NCBI GenBank assembly: GCA_022829145.1
Contig: CM040762.1
Coordinates: 23,926,436 to 23,990,435 of the forward strand
DNA length: 64,000 nt
Direction: 5' to 3'
From: Albula goreensis
Lineage: Eukaryota; Chordata; Actinopteri; Albuliformes; Albulidae
The translations under genes were made by a program, and so were the position numbers. The first letter of the stretch is position 1, and every line of letters begins with the position of its first letter. Below the pieces are notes generated by a model. It made no database searches. It saw only the letters and a list, made by a program, of their open reading frames with translations, and was not told the origin of the DNA. Positions 38,961 to 52,361 of this stretch are shown one piece after another.

Positions 38961-40814
38961 GGTTACACTGGCTGGTGCACATTCATATGAGTGGAGAGGG
39001 AATGCATATTTCAAACGTTACATTTACCTGTGGATGTGGTGAGAAATGGAGGTGAAGGCATGTCGATATCAACACACCGTTCATGCCGTCCTTGTATTTT
39101 GAATGGTGGACACTAAAACAAGGGCATGGGCCTGTCAGTCTCCCCTTGAAAACCACATGAATAGAGAATGCTGCATCTTGGCTTAGAGTCGCGGGGTACC
39201 CTATTATACCCTTCCGTTGCCTGATAGGTTGATTGTAGGTGTTTTTACTCGGTGACGTGGTGACAGATATGACCTAAAGCACCATATTCTCAGGGTGCGT
39301 TGGTACTAGTGCGCGTTTGCGTGAGTCAATGGCTTTAATTGTTCATGAGACTGAGCAGGTGACATGTGACCTGACCTCGGCCCCGGTGTAGGAGTGTGTC
39401 ACACACTTCTGGCTTGTTACATATTCTTGTGTTTTATACATGAAATACACATTTCAGTTTTTACACATTTTTATACCTGCAGAGTGCAAGAAAACACACT
39501 TGTCCCAAACAAGAGTTCATAACTTCAAACAATCAAAATATGTATTAAAATTACAAAATTACAAAAATTTAAATTGAAATGCAAATTATATTTTTCTTCA
39601 TATTTTTATCCAATTTGAAATATGCAAGCAACAGGCCAAACAAGACTGAAAATAATGAGCTAAGTAAGTGGTTTTCATGGTATCATTTTAGACTGCTGTG
39701 GTTTGGATGAATTCAAACCAAGCTGAAACATCAATCCATGCATGCATTGCCAATAAAAATAACAGTCGTAGATAAAAAATACTGCAGAAACAGCAAATCT
39801 AATGACCCAGTGGATTCATGCTGCATGTCCATTCATGTGAACCTGGGATCACCTTGCCTCAAGTAAACACACTGTGCTACAAAACGGTAACACATTTTAG
39901 CATTTCCACATCTGAGATTTCCACATTTGCAAAAAAATGCTGTTTAAGGATTTACAGCCAAGTCTTTGATGCATCAAAATACATTTCCCAGGGTATTTGA
40001 AGACTCAAAAACAAAAAAAAACAAACAAAAAAAAAAATCTAAAAAAATTGGTGCTATAACCAAATTATGAAGTCAAATGCTCAAAATACACCAGTGTTAC
40101 ACTACTACATACATACCCTGTCTTTTAATTAATTACCACATTTTTTTCATTATGTGGGAAAATTATATATCTATATGTGACAGTAGTTTATCGTAACATT
40201 GCCCTATTAAAAATGGTTACAGGCATACAGTTGAGTGGTAGATAAATAATTATATCATTACATTAAGATAACCTTTGCTCAGGTCCATGGTGGACTTATT
40301 CATAACATATTCCAAGTGGGAAAGGTGGAAATACAATTTCTGATTTCACAGCATTCATTAAGGTTATGAAATATGCTTAGGAATTGCTGATATGAACACA
40401 GCGGACATTATATACAATTAAATTTTTAGCCTGTATTACCTCAGGTTACCCCACAGGAATGTTTCAGCAAGCTCCTGCCAGGGACCCTGCTCTCCAGATG
40501 GACCTTGCCTCCTTCCCTGGACAGGTGAAGCCCTCAGACCACCAGGGAGCATGTCTGTCAGGCATTGGGGCCGCTGTGTAGCCTTTACCAGCTGCCAGAC
40601 AGTGTAGCTCCCGCCAAGTAGTCCTCCCAGGTCGTCCTCCAGTAGTCCCAGGGTGCCCAGGCTATGCGGCCAGGCCGTCTCTAGTGTTCAGCCTTCCGCT
40701 CAGGCTTCTTGGCCTTCTTGCGGCCTCCGGCTGGCATTATTTTTTTTTTGGAAAACAAAAAGAAAGCAACAAAATCCTTCCGCTCACACACCAGGGACTA
40801 TGCCTGCATTCTCC

Positions 40815-41235
40815 ACCAGGGTGGCGCGGTGGCAGGCGTGGCCACTGAGCCAGGTGGTGAGTGGAGGGAAGACAAAAAAATTAAACAGAAAAAGTGGCCA
40901 ATGGCCTTTTTATTTACCCCTTTTTGGGGAAAAACTGTGAAACAAAGAATAAACATACAATACGGGGGTCAAACTGAAAACCAGCACAGCTACCGGAACA
41001 GGCAACACAAAAGCCCAAAAAGTATGCCTTCAGCCTGTGAGAATGCACTTAAATAGAAGGCCCAATTGAAGGCAAGCACTCACAGCTGAGTTGACTGGAA
41101 CTAATATATAAAGGGATTGTGGTGCAGTGGAAGGTATGGCCACTGGGCCAGGTGGTGAGTGGAAGAGAAGACAAGACAAAAGTTCAACAAAAAAGAGCTT
41201 TAATTTACCCTTATTTTCATTTCCCCTTTTTGCCT
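40815..41235. repeat. Imperfect ~305-bp-spaced direct repeat
   Basis: ggcgtggccactgagccagg, then tggtgagtggagggaagac and aaaaa, at 40837-40880 recurs as ggtatggccactgggccagg, then tggtgagtggaagagaag, at 41133-41175. Each is followed by an A-rich tract and then a tttaccc/tttttgggg or cccctttttgcc block. This suggests duplicated transposon ends or a tandem duplication. No open frame or identified class. Confidence 0.5.
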
Positions 41236-41509
41236 GTAAGTGAGACCATTTCTCCCAAATTCCTGTGTTCTCTCCAGGCTGAAGGAGGGAACAGGAACTG
41301 AGAGAAACCTCATGGGAGGTGCCAAGGGGTTTGCTCCTCCCTCCATCCCTCCCCCGGCACACAATATATATACATTACCAGATTGAAACATAAATTGAAA
41401 TTATAATCCAGACTGGGCATAAAGTTGGCTCACAGTGTGGGATCCTCAAATGTCATTAGTTGCTATGGCATTATGGAGGTCCAAATCTGACAAGGCAATG
41501 ATTGGCCCA

Positions 41510-41900
41510 GTCTCACCAGGGATAGGATGATAGGCGGTTTAACTGGCTAAGTTCATTGATCACATCTTCCATCTGCCACACCTGGTCAGGTTGGGTGCCT
41601 GTAGCAGCAATGAACATAGTATACATTGACTTCAACATCCTCTGACCTTAAAGACAGTGTGCAACGTGACTGGAAGTTTGAGTCCCTGTACTCTATTATC
41701 AGCTAAGGTCAGAGGTTCACAGCGGCAGGACAACAATGGACTCTGCCATACCAGGGAATGATAGGGGTTGGATTAGTTAGTCTCATCAATCTCTGAGGGC
41801 ACTCCTGGTTGGCCAGGTGCCTGTCCTGAGGATATATGCTGACTTCAACATCCTCCAACAACATAGGCACCGTGTACTCTGTGATGTGTCAGCAGAGTGT
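41510..41900. repeat. Diverged tandem duplication, ~240-bp unit
   Basis: accagggataggatgatagg, then a gttgggtgcctgt block and a ttgacttcaacatcctctga block, recurs as accagggaatgatagggg, then ggccaggtgcctgt and ctgacttcaacatcctccaa. Order is conserved and divergence is moderate. Function and origin are unknown. Confidence 0.5.
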
Positions 41901-42870
41901 AAAGAAGGCAGGACTGGTTGCTGCATAAATTAGAATTAGTCATGGGTCACCTTCCTCCTGAGGTGGCACTAGCTGGTGGCTGAGTTTGAGGTGAGAGAAA
42001 AGAGGTAAAAGGACACAGGACTGTCACTCAGAATTATTACATTTGTATAGAACAAACATACATGTGGTACATCTCAAAAATAGAACGGCATACTATGTGT
42101 AATCTTTGCAATGATTATATGGGCCGAACATTGTCATCTTTCACTGCCAATTGGTGTTATAATGATTCTTCCAAAATGTGATCTAAACAAAAGCCTTGAG
42201 GCAAAACATTCTTATACCTATTGAAGAAAAGACAGTCAGTCAGAGGTCATGTGACTAGCACTAATATTTTGTCATACCTGCACGTTATCCTTCGATAAAG
42301 CAGGAGAATTCCACATTAAATGAGACCAATATATTTGGAGATTCACACAAGTAGATCAGACAAGAAAACATTTCGGAATACGTACATATCTGTAAAGGGC
42401 TGAATTTCACTATCACAAACTTTGCTAGACTTAGCCAACATTTTTGCTAGAAATCATACGCACCATGATATAAATTAAAAGAAAAAAATAAATATAACAG
42501 TTCCTTCTTGTCTCAGATGTAATCCAATACATTTTTATTTTGAGATCTATAAAGGAAACCAACTTCAGACCATTCCAAAAAACAGAAAACATTTTTACTT
42601 TGGGAAATTTGATGTAATTTGCATATATATATGCATTATGCATTTCCTCAAAATGAATGCTCAATATGGGGTTGTAAACCTTCCCATGGATCAGGATTCA
42701 TAAGGTGGGAAAACCTGGCTGCTGACCTAAATCTCAGTTATCTGCTTCAAAAATCTGAAGTTACAGTAAGTTATTCCAGTGTTCCAGCATTTTATATTTG
42801 CATTTACATGTATGCAAATGACAAATCAGTATTTCAGTCTACATTATAATGCATTGTTAACAATGTCATT

Positions 42871-42882
42871 ACAGAGAGAGAG

Positions 42883-42914
<32 letters not shown>
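42871..42914. repeat. (GA)n microsatellite
   Basis: Nearly pure GA dinucleotide run with one interruption (gagcgaga), followed by a short purine tract. Confidence 0.93.
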
Positions 42915-42920
<6 letters not shown>

Positions 42921-43019
42921 AGAAAATGTGAACAAGAATGAGATGAAGTGAAAGAGCAGACTTGTTCTACTCGTTCCTGCATAACTCTAGAAGGTGTGAC
43001 TCAGAAACAGCCGACTGTA

Positions 43020-43514
43020 AACAGGACAAGAGTGTGGAGTGGATGTGACATTTAACACAGTGAACGTTTTAGCTCTATATCGCCGCAAAGAGACACAAAG
43101 GGATAAGGTAAGAACTTTATCTGTGTTTTTGTGTTGTGCAGAGTTGTGACCTTGCATGTGTGTTTACACTGAGAATAGTTTTTGATCAACGTAACACACT
43201 GTTTGCGGGAGGCGTGGTCTTGACCTACAGCTGGCATTGGTATAACTCTCAATCGCATTCTCATGTGCCAACTTCTGCACTTGTACCCTGTGTTCTCACG
43301 TAGGGGTTAATTCAGTATTAGGTGTGAATGTTTGTATTGTTTTGGGGTGAGGCAATCAGAACTGTCGAAGCTGATACTGCTGCGGCATTGAGAGAAACAG
43401 GCACAGGGCAATGCGGAGATAAGTTGCAGTGATAAAACAGGATTGTGTAAACACACCAAGAATACAAACTCCGCAGCTTTAAGTGAAGTGGCTAAAGGAG
43501 ATTCTAGAATTCAG
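43020..43514 (+). other. Possible 5' noncoding exon ends with strong splice donors
   Basis: Two consensus donors lie on the plus strand: gggataag|gtaagaac at 43108 and gaattcag|gtaagcca at 43514. They fall 4.2-4.7 kb upstream of the first recognised eps8l1 exon, which begins straight after an acceptor. They could end untranslated leader exons of eps8l1. No conserved coding sequence is visible here; the call rests on splice words alone. Confidence 0.2.
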
Positions 43515-44289
43515 GTAAGCCAATAAAATACTTTTACATCACAAAGAATGAGTTATGGAAACAAAGAAGAGACTATGGAAAGGTAAGGGACAGCAGAGAA
43601 TGAGAGAGGAGGCTAAATAAACAGAAGAACTATAATCAAGATGAACAACCAAGCCATTTGATTGGAACAGATGAGTAGAACAGGTAGAAAGATGCAGGTG
43701 TTTTTGGGAATAAAAGACACAGGTGAAATTCACCTGTTGGAAATGGTGACCTGAGGGACTGAGACTAAAGCTAAATTGAATTAACCCTTTAAACCCTTTT
43801 ATCTTATATACACAAAGCCTGTATTTTATCTTCCCTTCGTCGTTTCAGTCATACGGCTTACTTTATTCAGTCATGTGATACGACCCAGGTATTTTGGGAA
43901 CCTTTCATCGAAAGTAGCGTGTCGGTTTCATAGAGATTGTCGTAGGACGCCTGGTCTCGTGTGCTCTCCTGTCACTGCAGATCTTTCCCTACCTCCCCTT
44001 CGTATGTCTCATTCCAAACCTCCCAGGAATGCAACCTGCTCCATCGACCTCAGGAATGTGATTCTCTTACTTCCACTCACTCTGGAAAAAAATTTCACAG
44101 AATAAAACAGGTTGAAGAGCTATGGATAAACATTTAGTACCAATAATTCCAAAATAACAAAGAAAGAAACCATTTAAAGCTGTGAGGATGGTTCTCTGAA
44201 GAAGTATTTGTAGCCCAGCTTAAAAGCTTATATATACATAATTGAGGAGTTAACATGAATGTTAAACAGCACTCTAATATGTGAGTTTT

Positions 44290-44700
44290 AAGGTAAAATA
44301 TTAACAGGTCTAACAGACTTTGAAAGAGGATAACTAGATGGTGTCTGAATTTGCAGGTGTGGTAGACATAGAAATGAGAAAATTATTTAATGTTTACAGG
44401 TCAGCGGTGTCAAAAATCATGAATACAATTAAAAAAAGGACAAATTAATACAGGGAATGAAACAGTGATTACAAGTCAAAGCTCACTGTTGGGGATAGAT
44501 GGATAGTTGCTGAATATACTAAATGGCCAAAAACAGAACAGAAACAGGCCCCAATCACAGTGATAATGGAATATGGCCAACTCCAGGTGCTAAGATTTGT
44601 TTATTGTGTTCAATAAGTGCTGTCGTTAATTAAACTCTCCAAATTGCCTGTCGGCATGGAAGCTCTTTAGTTGACTGGCTGTTTTGTTGGGGCTTTACAG
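44290..44700 (+). pseudogene. Degenerate Tc1-like transposase N-terminal region
   Basis: Across frames this reads LTDFERG, AGVVD.EMRKLFNVYRSAVSKIMNT and, later, NRPQSQ/TVIMEYG blocks. This resembles the paired helix-turn-helix of fish Tc1-like transposases (LSDFxRGxIxGxxxAGxSxxxxAxxxGVSRxTVSKVM). It has many stops and no TIRs were resolved. The match is weak. Confidence 0.45.
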
Positions 44701-45799
44701 AAAATATTGGAATGTGGTAGTTGTCCAAGAGAAACAGCACAGAATGGAGTTGAGAAGATGATTTCAAACAAATATTTATCATGAATAACAAATGGCAACA
44801 CTTTGTAGATTATATCGCAGGAAGTAAAAACAGCAGATTCTTCCACGGAGGTTAGAATGATTACGTAAGGCTAAGTTAGGAGAAACGCAGTGATTGGTTA
44901 AGACACAGAGAGGGCAAAAATGCTGGTAGTGTCATTTTTCACGCCTGAATGGACAATCCTGCTCTGTTGTAATTTCTCTATTCTGTGGACAACTCCGGCA
45001 GAGTAAAAGCATAACTAGAAGGTCTTATTTTAGTTGCGTCTAAGTCGCAAAGTGTCAACAGTCCAAAGTCCAAAAAGTCAAGTTTGAGTACAAGTGAAAA
45101 TCACCATCATCATGTCTGACTCGAGTCCTACAGCACTGGTTTATGCAATTTGCTTAAAAATATTATCTTGCTGCCATATCAGGGTGTGTCACTTTAAAAT
45201 GTGTGCCAATAATAAGTCCACAACAATACATAAAACTCTGCTGAGGGTAATAACGTGATCAGGAGTTATCAGAAAAGACACCTAAGCCTCTATGTTCCTT
45301 CTGCTGCTGAAAGCCATCACTCAGCGATAGGAACCAGTAACAATGGGCTTATACTCTGTGCAAACCATTTTAAGTTTTTTGGTGCTGCATTTTATTGCTT
45401 GTCAATACCAGTACTTAATTTATGTTTTAGATAAAATATTTCATCTGAAATTCCTATTGAAGTGATTAGGAACTATCACTGTAAGAGAGCAAGGTTTGTG
45501 GCTAACAATCATGTCCTATTTTTCTTTCTAAGGGATCTATCTTGCACTTGTCGCAGTGGGCACTATAGCTTATCAAAATGCGCTATGCTATTTTCTTCCC
45601 TGCACAGTTGTCAATTTAGTGTGTTAAATAGCATGTCTGCTAAATAGCATAAGATGTTATGCCCACTTGATGCGCAGGTCTTAAGTTGGGGTTGCGGTCA
45701 GGTGCAATGGTAGCACATTGCTAGCTTGCACGCAACTGATAGCGATTGTACTTAGACCACATCTTACATCTTATGACAGAAACACCTAAAACAGGAAAA

Positions 45800-46585
45800 C
45801 TAAAGAAATGCTGATGGATTTTCGGAGCTAAACGGTGGCTACTGAGCACGCTGAGGAGTATAAATACCTTGACACTACCATCGTTCACAAGCTTACATTT
45901 AAGACCAAATGTGAGCTGATACCTTCCAAGGGCCAAAAAGGCTTGTACTTCTTCAGGAAGATGAGGAGGTTCCAGATCCAGTCCGCAGTCCTCCAGGCAT
46001 TTTACAGATCCTTCTGGAATCCACACTGACCCTCAACATCCTGTGGAACCCGCACTGACCCTCAATACCACTGCATGGCCTGGTGCAATGAGCACTTTCA
46101 ATCTCCATCCACTGGATAGGATTATATGGATCGGCAGCAAGATCATTGTTTGGGACTAAGAACCACTAACCAACATTTACAAGAGGCGGACCATAAGGAA
46201 GGCTTCACAAATGGAGGTGGACACCACACATGCACTTCATACCCACTACAACCTTTTTCCCTCTGGACGCAGCTACAGGTCCCTGCCGTTCAGAACCAGA
46301 GGGACCACATCATAATGTGCTTACCTCCATTTATCTACTACAACTCTAACTTACCTCACTCTCCATGCCTATAATTGACTATCGTACTCTAATATGTTTG
46401 TTCTTATTTTTGGTATTTTTCTCTTAGTTTTACTGTCTATATGAATTATGATTGCAGCCATTGATTGACTGATCTAGTGTATGGTTGTTCTTTGACGGGT
46501 CTCTGATTACATTTCCTGTTTGTCTTATTTGTGCACTGCACAAATGAAGTTCCTTACGGAAAATAAAGTGATTGAACTGAATACA
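45800..46585 (+). pseudogene. LINE 3' end with degenerate ORF and tail
   Basis: The 45835-46029 frame reads EYKYLDTTIVHKLTFKTKCE and KGLYFFRKMRRFQIQSAVLQAFYRSFW, the C-terminal EYKYLGTVID.KL.F..N..., K.GQQRL.FLRKL..F.V....FYRSFI block of fish non-LTR polymerases. A PLHTHY..FPSGRSYR-like block follows in another frame. The tail gcactgcacaaatgaagttc then cttacggaaaataaagtgat ends the element. It has stops and frameshifts, so it is inactive. Confidence 0.85.
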
Positions 46586-46589
46586 GAAT

Positions 46590-47712
46590 TTACTTTATTA
46601 CTTTCAATGTTGTCATACCCCAGAGGTAACTTACCTTTGAAGACTGTGGGACAGCAGCAAAGACATAAATAAAAATAAAATAAAAAAACAGACTCAAGAG
46701 CAAAACATGAGACTTGAAATGTATGGCAGGGATAACGAACGAAATTGGTTACCAGTTTGATGAGTCATGGCAATACACGTCAGCGTTTAAACAGACAGTA
46801 TTTAAATATATATTCAATAGGTTGCATTTCACAGCAAAAACTGTTTATAAATGACCTTTGCTTTAAATTATTTCAAGACCATGTGACCTTACCTCGCTAT
46901 TCTGTAACAGACAAATATCTGCATATACCTAAAGCCTGGTAAGCAAAGTGGATAGCATCTTGTTTATTTGATTGAGAAAAACAGTTGTCCAGTAAATATT
47001 GCATTTATTTGGACAAGTTATATTAAAGTATTTTGGAGTGAAAGACCAATTTTATAACCCAGGAGCTGTAATTTATTGTTTCAGCTATTTCTCTGTAATT
47101 TATGATTAAACAATGATAACAAAAGAAAAATTAATTTTCAAATGAGTAAATACAGGCTCTTCTTGAGCAAAATTGCAGGCACCAAAATATCAACTGCTTA
47201 TGTGTGTATAGGTGGATTTAGTGCTGGGCAGAGTATCTTATGTGGGTAGGAGGACCTGGAGAAACTCTGCCACACAGTGCAGCTGTTTGTAAATAGCACA
47301 GTGCAAATGCATACTTGTGATACCACTTTTGCATTTCGAAATATTATTGATTTCTCATGTTTGAGCATACAATATGCCAATAATTTCTGAGTATTTGGTA
47401 TTTGTATGAGGGTCATACCAACATCCCCTCAGATTTGCCTGATTTGTGCGAGGCTGGGTTGAAGGAACTTTTCAGACCCCTTGTTAGCTTCCGCTAAAAA
47501 ACGCCATTACAAAGCCATTATTTAAAAATGGCTTTACACATCTACGTATATCAGAAAATACCTTGTTAGCTTGTTTAAATGGAAAACGTCAGTTGTTTTA
47601 TGCATGAAATCAATAGTCGGCGAACGAGTTTGGCTGACCGAGACCTTTGTCGTCGGCTATCTGGACCGTGTCTCAGTGTACTCAATCTCTCTGCCTCTCT
47701 TCTCCTCCTCAG
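46590..47712. other. Immediate 5' flank/intron of eps8l1
   Basis: AT-rich until about 47600, then a pyrimidine-rich tract ending tctcctcctcag at the acceptor before the first recognised eps8l1 exon. No PTB-domain exon was found here. Confidence 0.4.
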
Positions 47713-49302
47713 ATGGAGAAACCGGCCCCACCCCCCGTGGCCCCCCGTAACCCAGGGGCCTTCAGAGTAATGGGGCCCCCCGGTACGCTGAGTGTCCCCG
47801 AGACATTCGTTTCCAACCCCCGCCCTACTCTGGAGCCAAAGGTGAGTAGCTAGAGCAGCTCCAGTCTGAGAGACAGCCATAACCTGTGGGAGGGGGACGA
47901 ATTCAAATGGTCTGGTCTGTTGGTAACTATTGTATGTACCTGACAGGTCCATTAATCCATGGGGACATTTGTCTAGAATTTAGGAGGCGTAAGGCGAAAA
48001 CTACTATTTCCCTTCAACTCTGGAACAAACAACAATAATTTATCTGATGAAGTGATTGGTTTCCGTAAAGAGACATAAGCCCAGTTCATTTATTCATCTC
48101 ATTTATTCAGGTACTTGATACAATTTTAAAATCAGCCCCTATACAACTGGTAGCCAGTGCAAGGAAGCGCAAACTAAAGTGATATGTGATCTATTTATCC
48201 GCATTAAAAGCCTCGAGGCTAAATCATGTTCCACCTGAAGGTCACAGCTGCATGACTTATGCAAATATCCTGAGAACTGTAGTATTCGAAACATAATGGT
48301 ACAAACACATACACAGAGCCTTGCAGAGGCATTTTGCTGCGTTAATGACACTTTGCCATGCTCTTCCATGTGATGTTGAAATAATTCATGATGCTTTATT
48401 TCAATATGACATTAGATTTAGATTGTCAGAGATTATTTTTAAGATGAAAATGGAAAAGTGGATTCAGACCCCACACATTAACACAGTTTCTGCAGACTGC
48501 TTTATCGAGTTTCCATTTGTTTATTTCAGAACGTCTTTCGCTTTCTCGGGTTCTGTGAACATCATTGTGGACTATGATAAAGACGAGGACAGGATTTGGG
48601 GCTTCTCCAAGTCATTTTATTGTTAAGCTACTCCAGTATAACTTGAAAAGTACAGACCTGATTTTAGCGAACTTGATAGAACTGGAGCAATTCTTCCATG
48701 AAAAATAGCAATATTAAAAATGTATGCAAGCACCATATTTCTGTTTTTTTTTTATTTTAATTAAAAATATTGTTGACTTAACACAAATGTCACCTGAAGG
48801 CAATTCCTTTTGAGAATCCATATTTTAATTACAATATTACATTTTAAAAGAAATATAAAGGTATTAACTGTGTCTATAGGTTTATATAATATTTACATAT
48901 GTCTAAGAAGATTGAGATTTTGCTACCAAAGACTCAGACCCAGACTTTCATTACAAACGTGCTTTGCTCCAAGAATCCAAACTTCAGTTTTATCAAAGTT
49001 GAGTGGGAGGAAGTTTTGAGACACCATTCAAACCATCATAAAAAGTCAAATTTGTGTAATTTATTTGTTCTGACTTACAGGTATTACTGAGTATCTCCTG
49101 TAATAAAGTGTAAGGGTGTATTATTATGAAAGTATTATATAGCGGGGGAACAAAATCATGAAGAACGCAACTCTTGATGCTCATTAACATTATACATATA
49201 TCCCTCTCTCACAGTGAACGGCTCCAGCAGTGAACCACAACACATGTCTCTATCACAGGCAGAGAGAGAAGTGGTAAAGTAGTATGTCCTTAAAATTGTG
49301 TC

Positions 49303-49368
<66 letters not shown>

Positions 49369-52326
49369 TGTGTCTCTGTTTCTGTGATTGAAACAGTGTT
49401 TGGGAGGGGAGTAGCATGATTTCCTTTTGTCACAGAAAGGCAATATGTGTTCGGTAGGCTTGTTAGATGCATCCACAGAAAGACGATGCTGGTGTTGTTT
49501 TCAGGCCATTTATTTCAGGTTAAGTGCATGTTTGGAAATTGCAGCAATCATCAGTATATATTTTCAAATTCTTTTTCTGAAGAAAAATTTGAAAATAAGG
49601 ATTATATTAGTAGCAGATTCTACTTTGATTCAACCACTGACCTGAAATTCAATTAACTGGAAATTCTAGAACGTTGTGGACAAACTGAAAGGTGGAGTCC
49701 CACTGGATTACATTTTTTTTACTGCAAATCAGTGTGAGTTTTAAATACTTTAAAAGGTAAATTTAGGTGTTTTATCTCTATAAATATGAAAAATTGACAG
49801 AAGAAGGGTTATTCTTGTTCTAGTTTTTTTAGTTTATTAGTTTAACCCTGCCCTGTTAAGGCCGAAAGTTTAAGTTTGCACGTCTGATTTTCTCTGAGTG
49901 ACAGTGGCACCTTGTGTCCAGCACAAAGCAGCCCGTTGAGCGCAGACTGTTCTGACTTTTTCCGCTGCTGTTCCTGGATTCTCTCAGGAGATCCTCAACC
50001 ACTGCTTCGACGACATAGAATTCTTTATGGGGAAGCTGCAGAAGTCTTCCGAGGCCCACAGCGTGGTCAGCCAGAGGAAAAAGAAGAAGACTCAACGCAA
50101 AAAAGACGAAGAGGGTAAGGGATAATATGTAGCACGGCTAACACATAGTATATGGTTGTATGAAAGTCTGTGCGCAGAGACAAATCAGTGCTGTTTTTGA
50201 ATAAGAATAAGCATAGTTATCGTCAGATTAATTCGACCTGAGCCCATTGTCAGGGCTGGCTGTTTATTCTTACAAAGGGATCTATGACAGTCCTGATTCG
50301 GTAAGAGTAGGAACAGTCACACGTATAGAGACATGGGGATAGGGAGGTCACATGACAGGCCCTGCAGAACCAGGCCACTGTAAGGAGGCTGCAGAGGAAG
50401 AGAGGTTTGGAGAGAGGGAAGACAATGACGGGAAGGAAAAGGGCAAAAATGTGACATCATCAGCATTCTGCCATGCCTGTGAGAGTGACCAGTTATCGTT
50501 TGTGTGTAGACGACTTACTTATGCTGAGAGCGCGCCCTCCCACAGAAGACGAATTCAGAGACATCTTCCAGAAGTTCAAGTACAGCTTCAGTTTGCTGGT
50601 GAGACCGTGCAGTTCCCTTAGCTTGTGCTTGTGTAATGTGGCATAACTAAACGTATGGCAAGTATCTGAGAAGTTTCTATTCTAAGAGTTGATTATTAAG
50701 CAAGCCATCGCTTTCCATCGTCCTGTTCTCCAGGACCGGCTGAAACTCTTCATCTCAAACCCAAGCTCGGAGGAGCTGCTGCATCATGTCTTCATCGCTC
50801 TGAGCATGGTGAGCCGGACAGAACTAAAGATCACCGCACTTATACGAACAGCCATTAAGATTTCAGTTAGCGGTGTACACAGAGTATTGACACATCTCTG
50901 CTTAGAATGTCTGTGCTGATCGTTCACATTTAATTTTTTTGGTCTCAAACATTCTCACCTATTATACCACAACTGTGTTGAACTCTTGTTTCTGATTGGC
51001 TGGAGGGTGTACATTGTATTTGTGTTGACTGACACCTATGAATTAGTTTCAGCCTAGAGGTTTTATCACCGTTCCAAGTCAACACACTAAATATCTTTTT
51101 AAGCATTAATTTCAATAAGACAAATGACATAAAATGAGTGTTTTTATCTTTGGCAAGTGGCTGTGATATAAGCAGGATAATGAACTCTCTGAGATGTATG
51201 GTTATCTGAAAATAATGTTCTTTCCGTTGTACATTATTTTCCTATCACAATTACGTTACAACTCAGTAATTTCAGAGCAAATTACGCACTGTTAATAACC
51301 CACATATTGCAATGTAGTTTGTATGCACTTTTTTACTGCTATTTGTTTATTGTATGTTTTATTTCAAATTGATGTTGCCTAGAAATTTATGTGGATTCTG
51401 CTGGAGTCGGGTGGTGTTTAGAGATGGGCTCGTCTTTGAGAGATGCAGGCAGGGAGTGACAGAGGTCGTCATGGTAACGTTATCCGGTCGCAGATCGTGA
51501 AGACCATCGGGAGTCCCACTTTCCCGGCAGACGTTTCCAGCCCGGCGCTGACCAGCGGAGCCGTGACCCTCCTGCAGGACAACCTGACGGAGGAGGAGAA
51601 GCAGCTGTGGACCTCACTGGGGCAAAACTGGACCCTCTCTAGGTCAGCAAACCCGTACTCTGAACCACTAGCAACAGGCTACGGTCTTTTGATTTTTGTA
51701 CAGTACATGTATTAATCTACCCACTAGATTAATGACAATAAAGGTTGAGCGCCATTATTCTGATAATCCGAAATGCTCCAAAATCCAAAACTCTTGACCG
51801 ACATGGCGCCACAAGTGGAAAATTCCACACCTGACCTATGCGACTTTACAACTAAATAGCCTTTTGTATATATCTAAAAAATAAAGAAAAAATATATGTA
51901 AATATAAAAAGTATGCTTGGTCGCATATCCGTCAGTGCTAACAGCTGCGTGTCTATGATAGTGACCATTAGACAATATGTTGTTAATGTGTTAACGGTGA
52001 AGTATAAGTTAAAGTGCATTAATGCTCCAGCCCGACGCTCTCAGCTCCCAGCTTACAGACCCAGCCCCCGCTTACACACCTGTCTTCCTGGACGGATGGA
52101 AGCCGGAGGCCTTTGACTCGGAGGGACAGCTCTGGGAGGACCCAGTGGAGTCACAGCACAAGCAGGATGTGCTGAGTCAAAGACGCGAGGTCAGTAAGAA
52201 CAGCCAACTTACATACGCATCTGCCTAGAACATAAACATTGGCTCTAATGCAGATTAACAACATAGAAGTCAACACATATTTTAAAAAAACTTCTGCAAA
52301 GAAGTTCTGCCTTTTACATTTTACTG

Positions 52327-52361
<35 letters not shown>

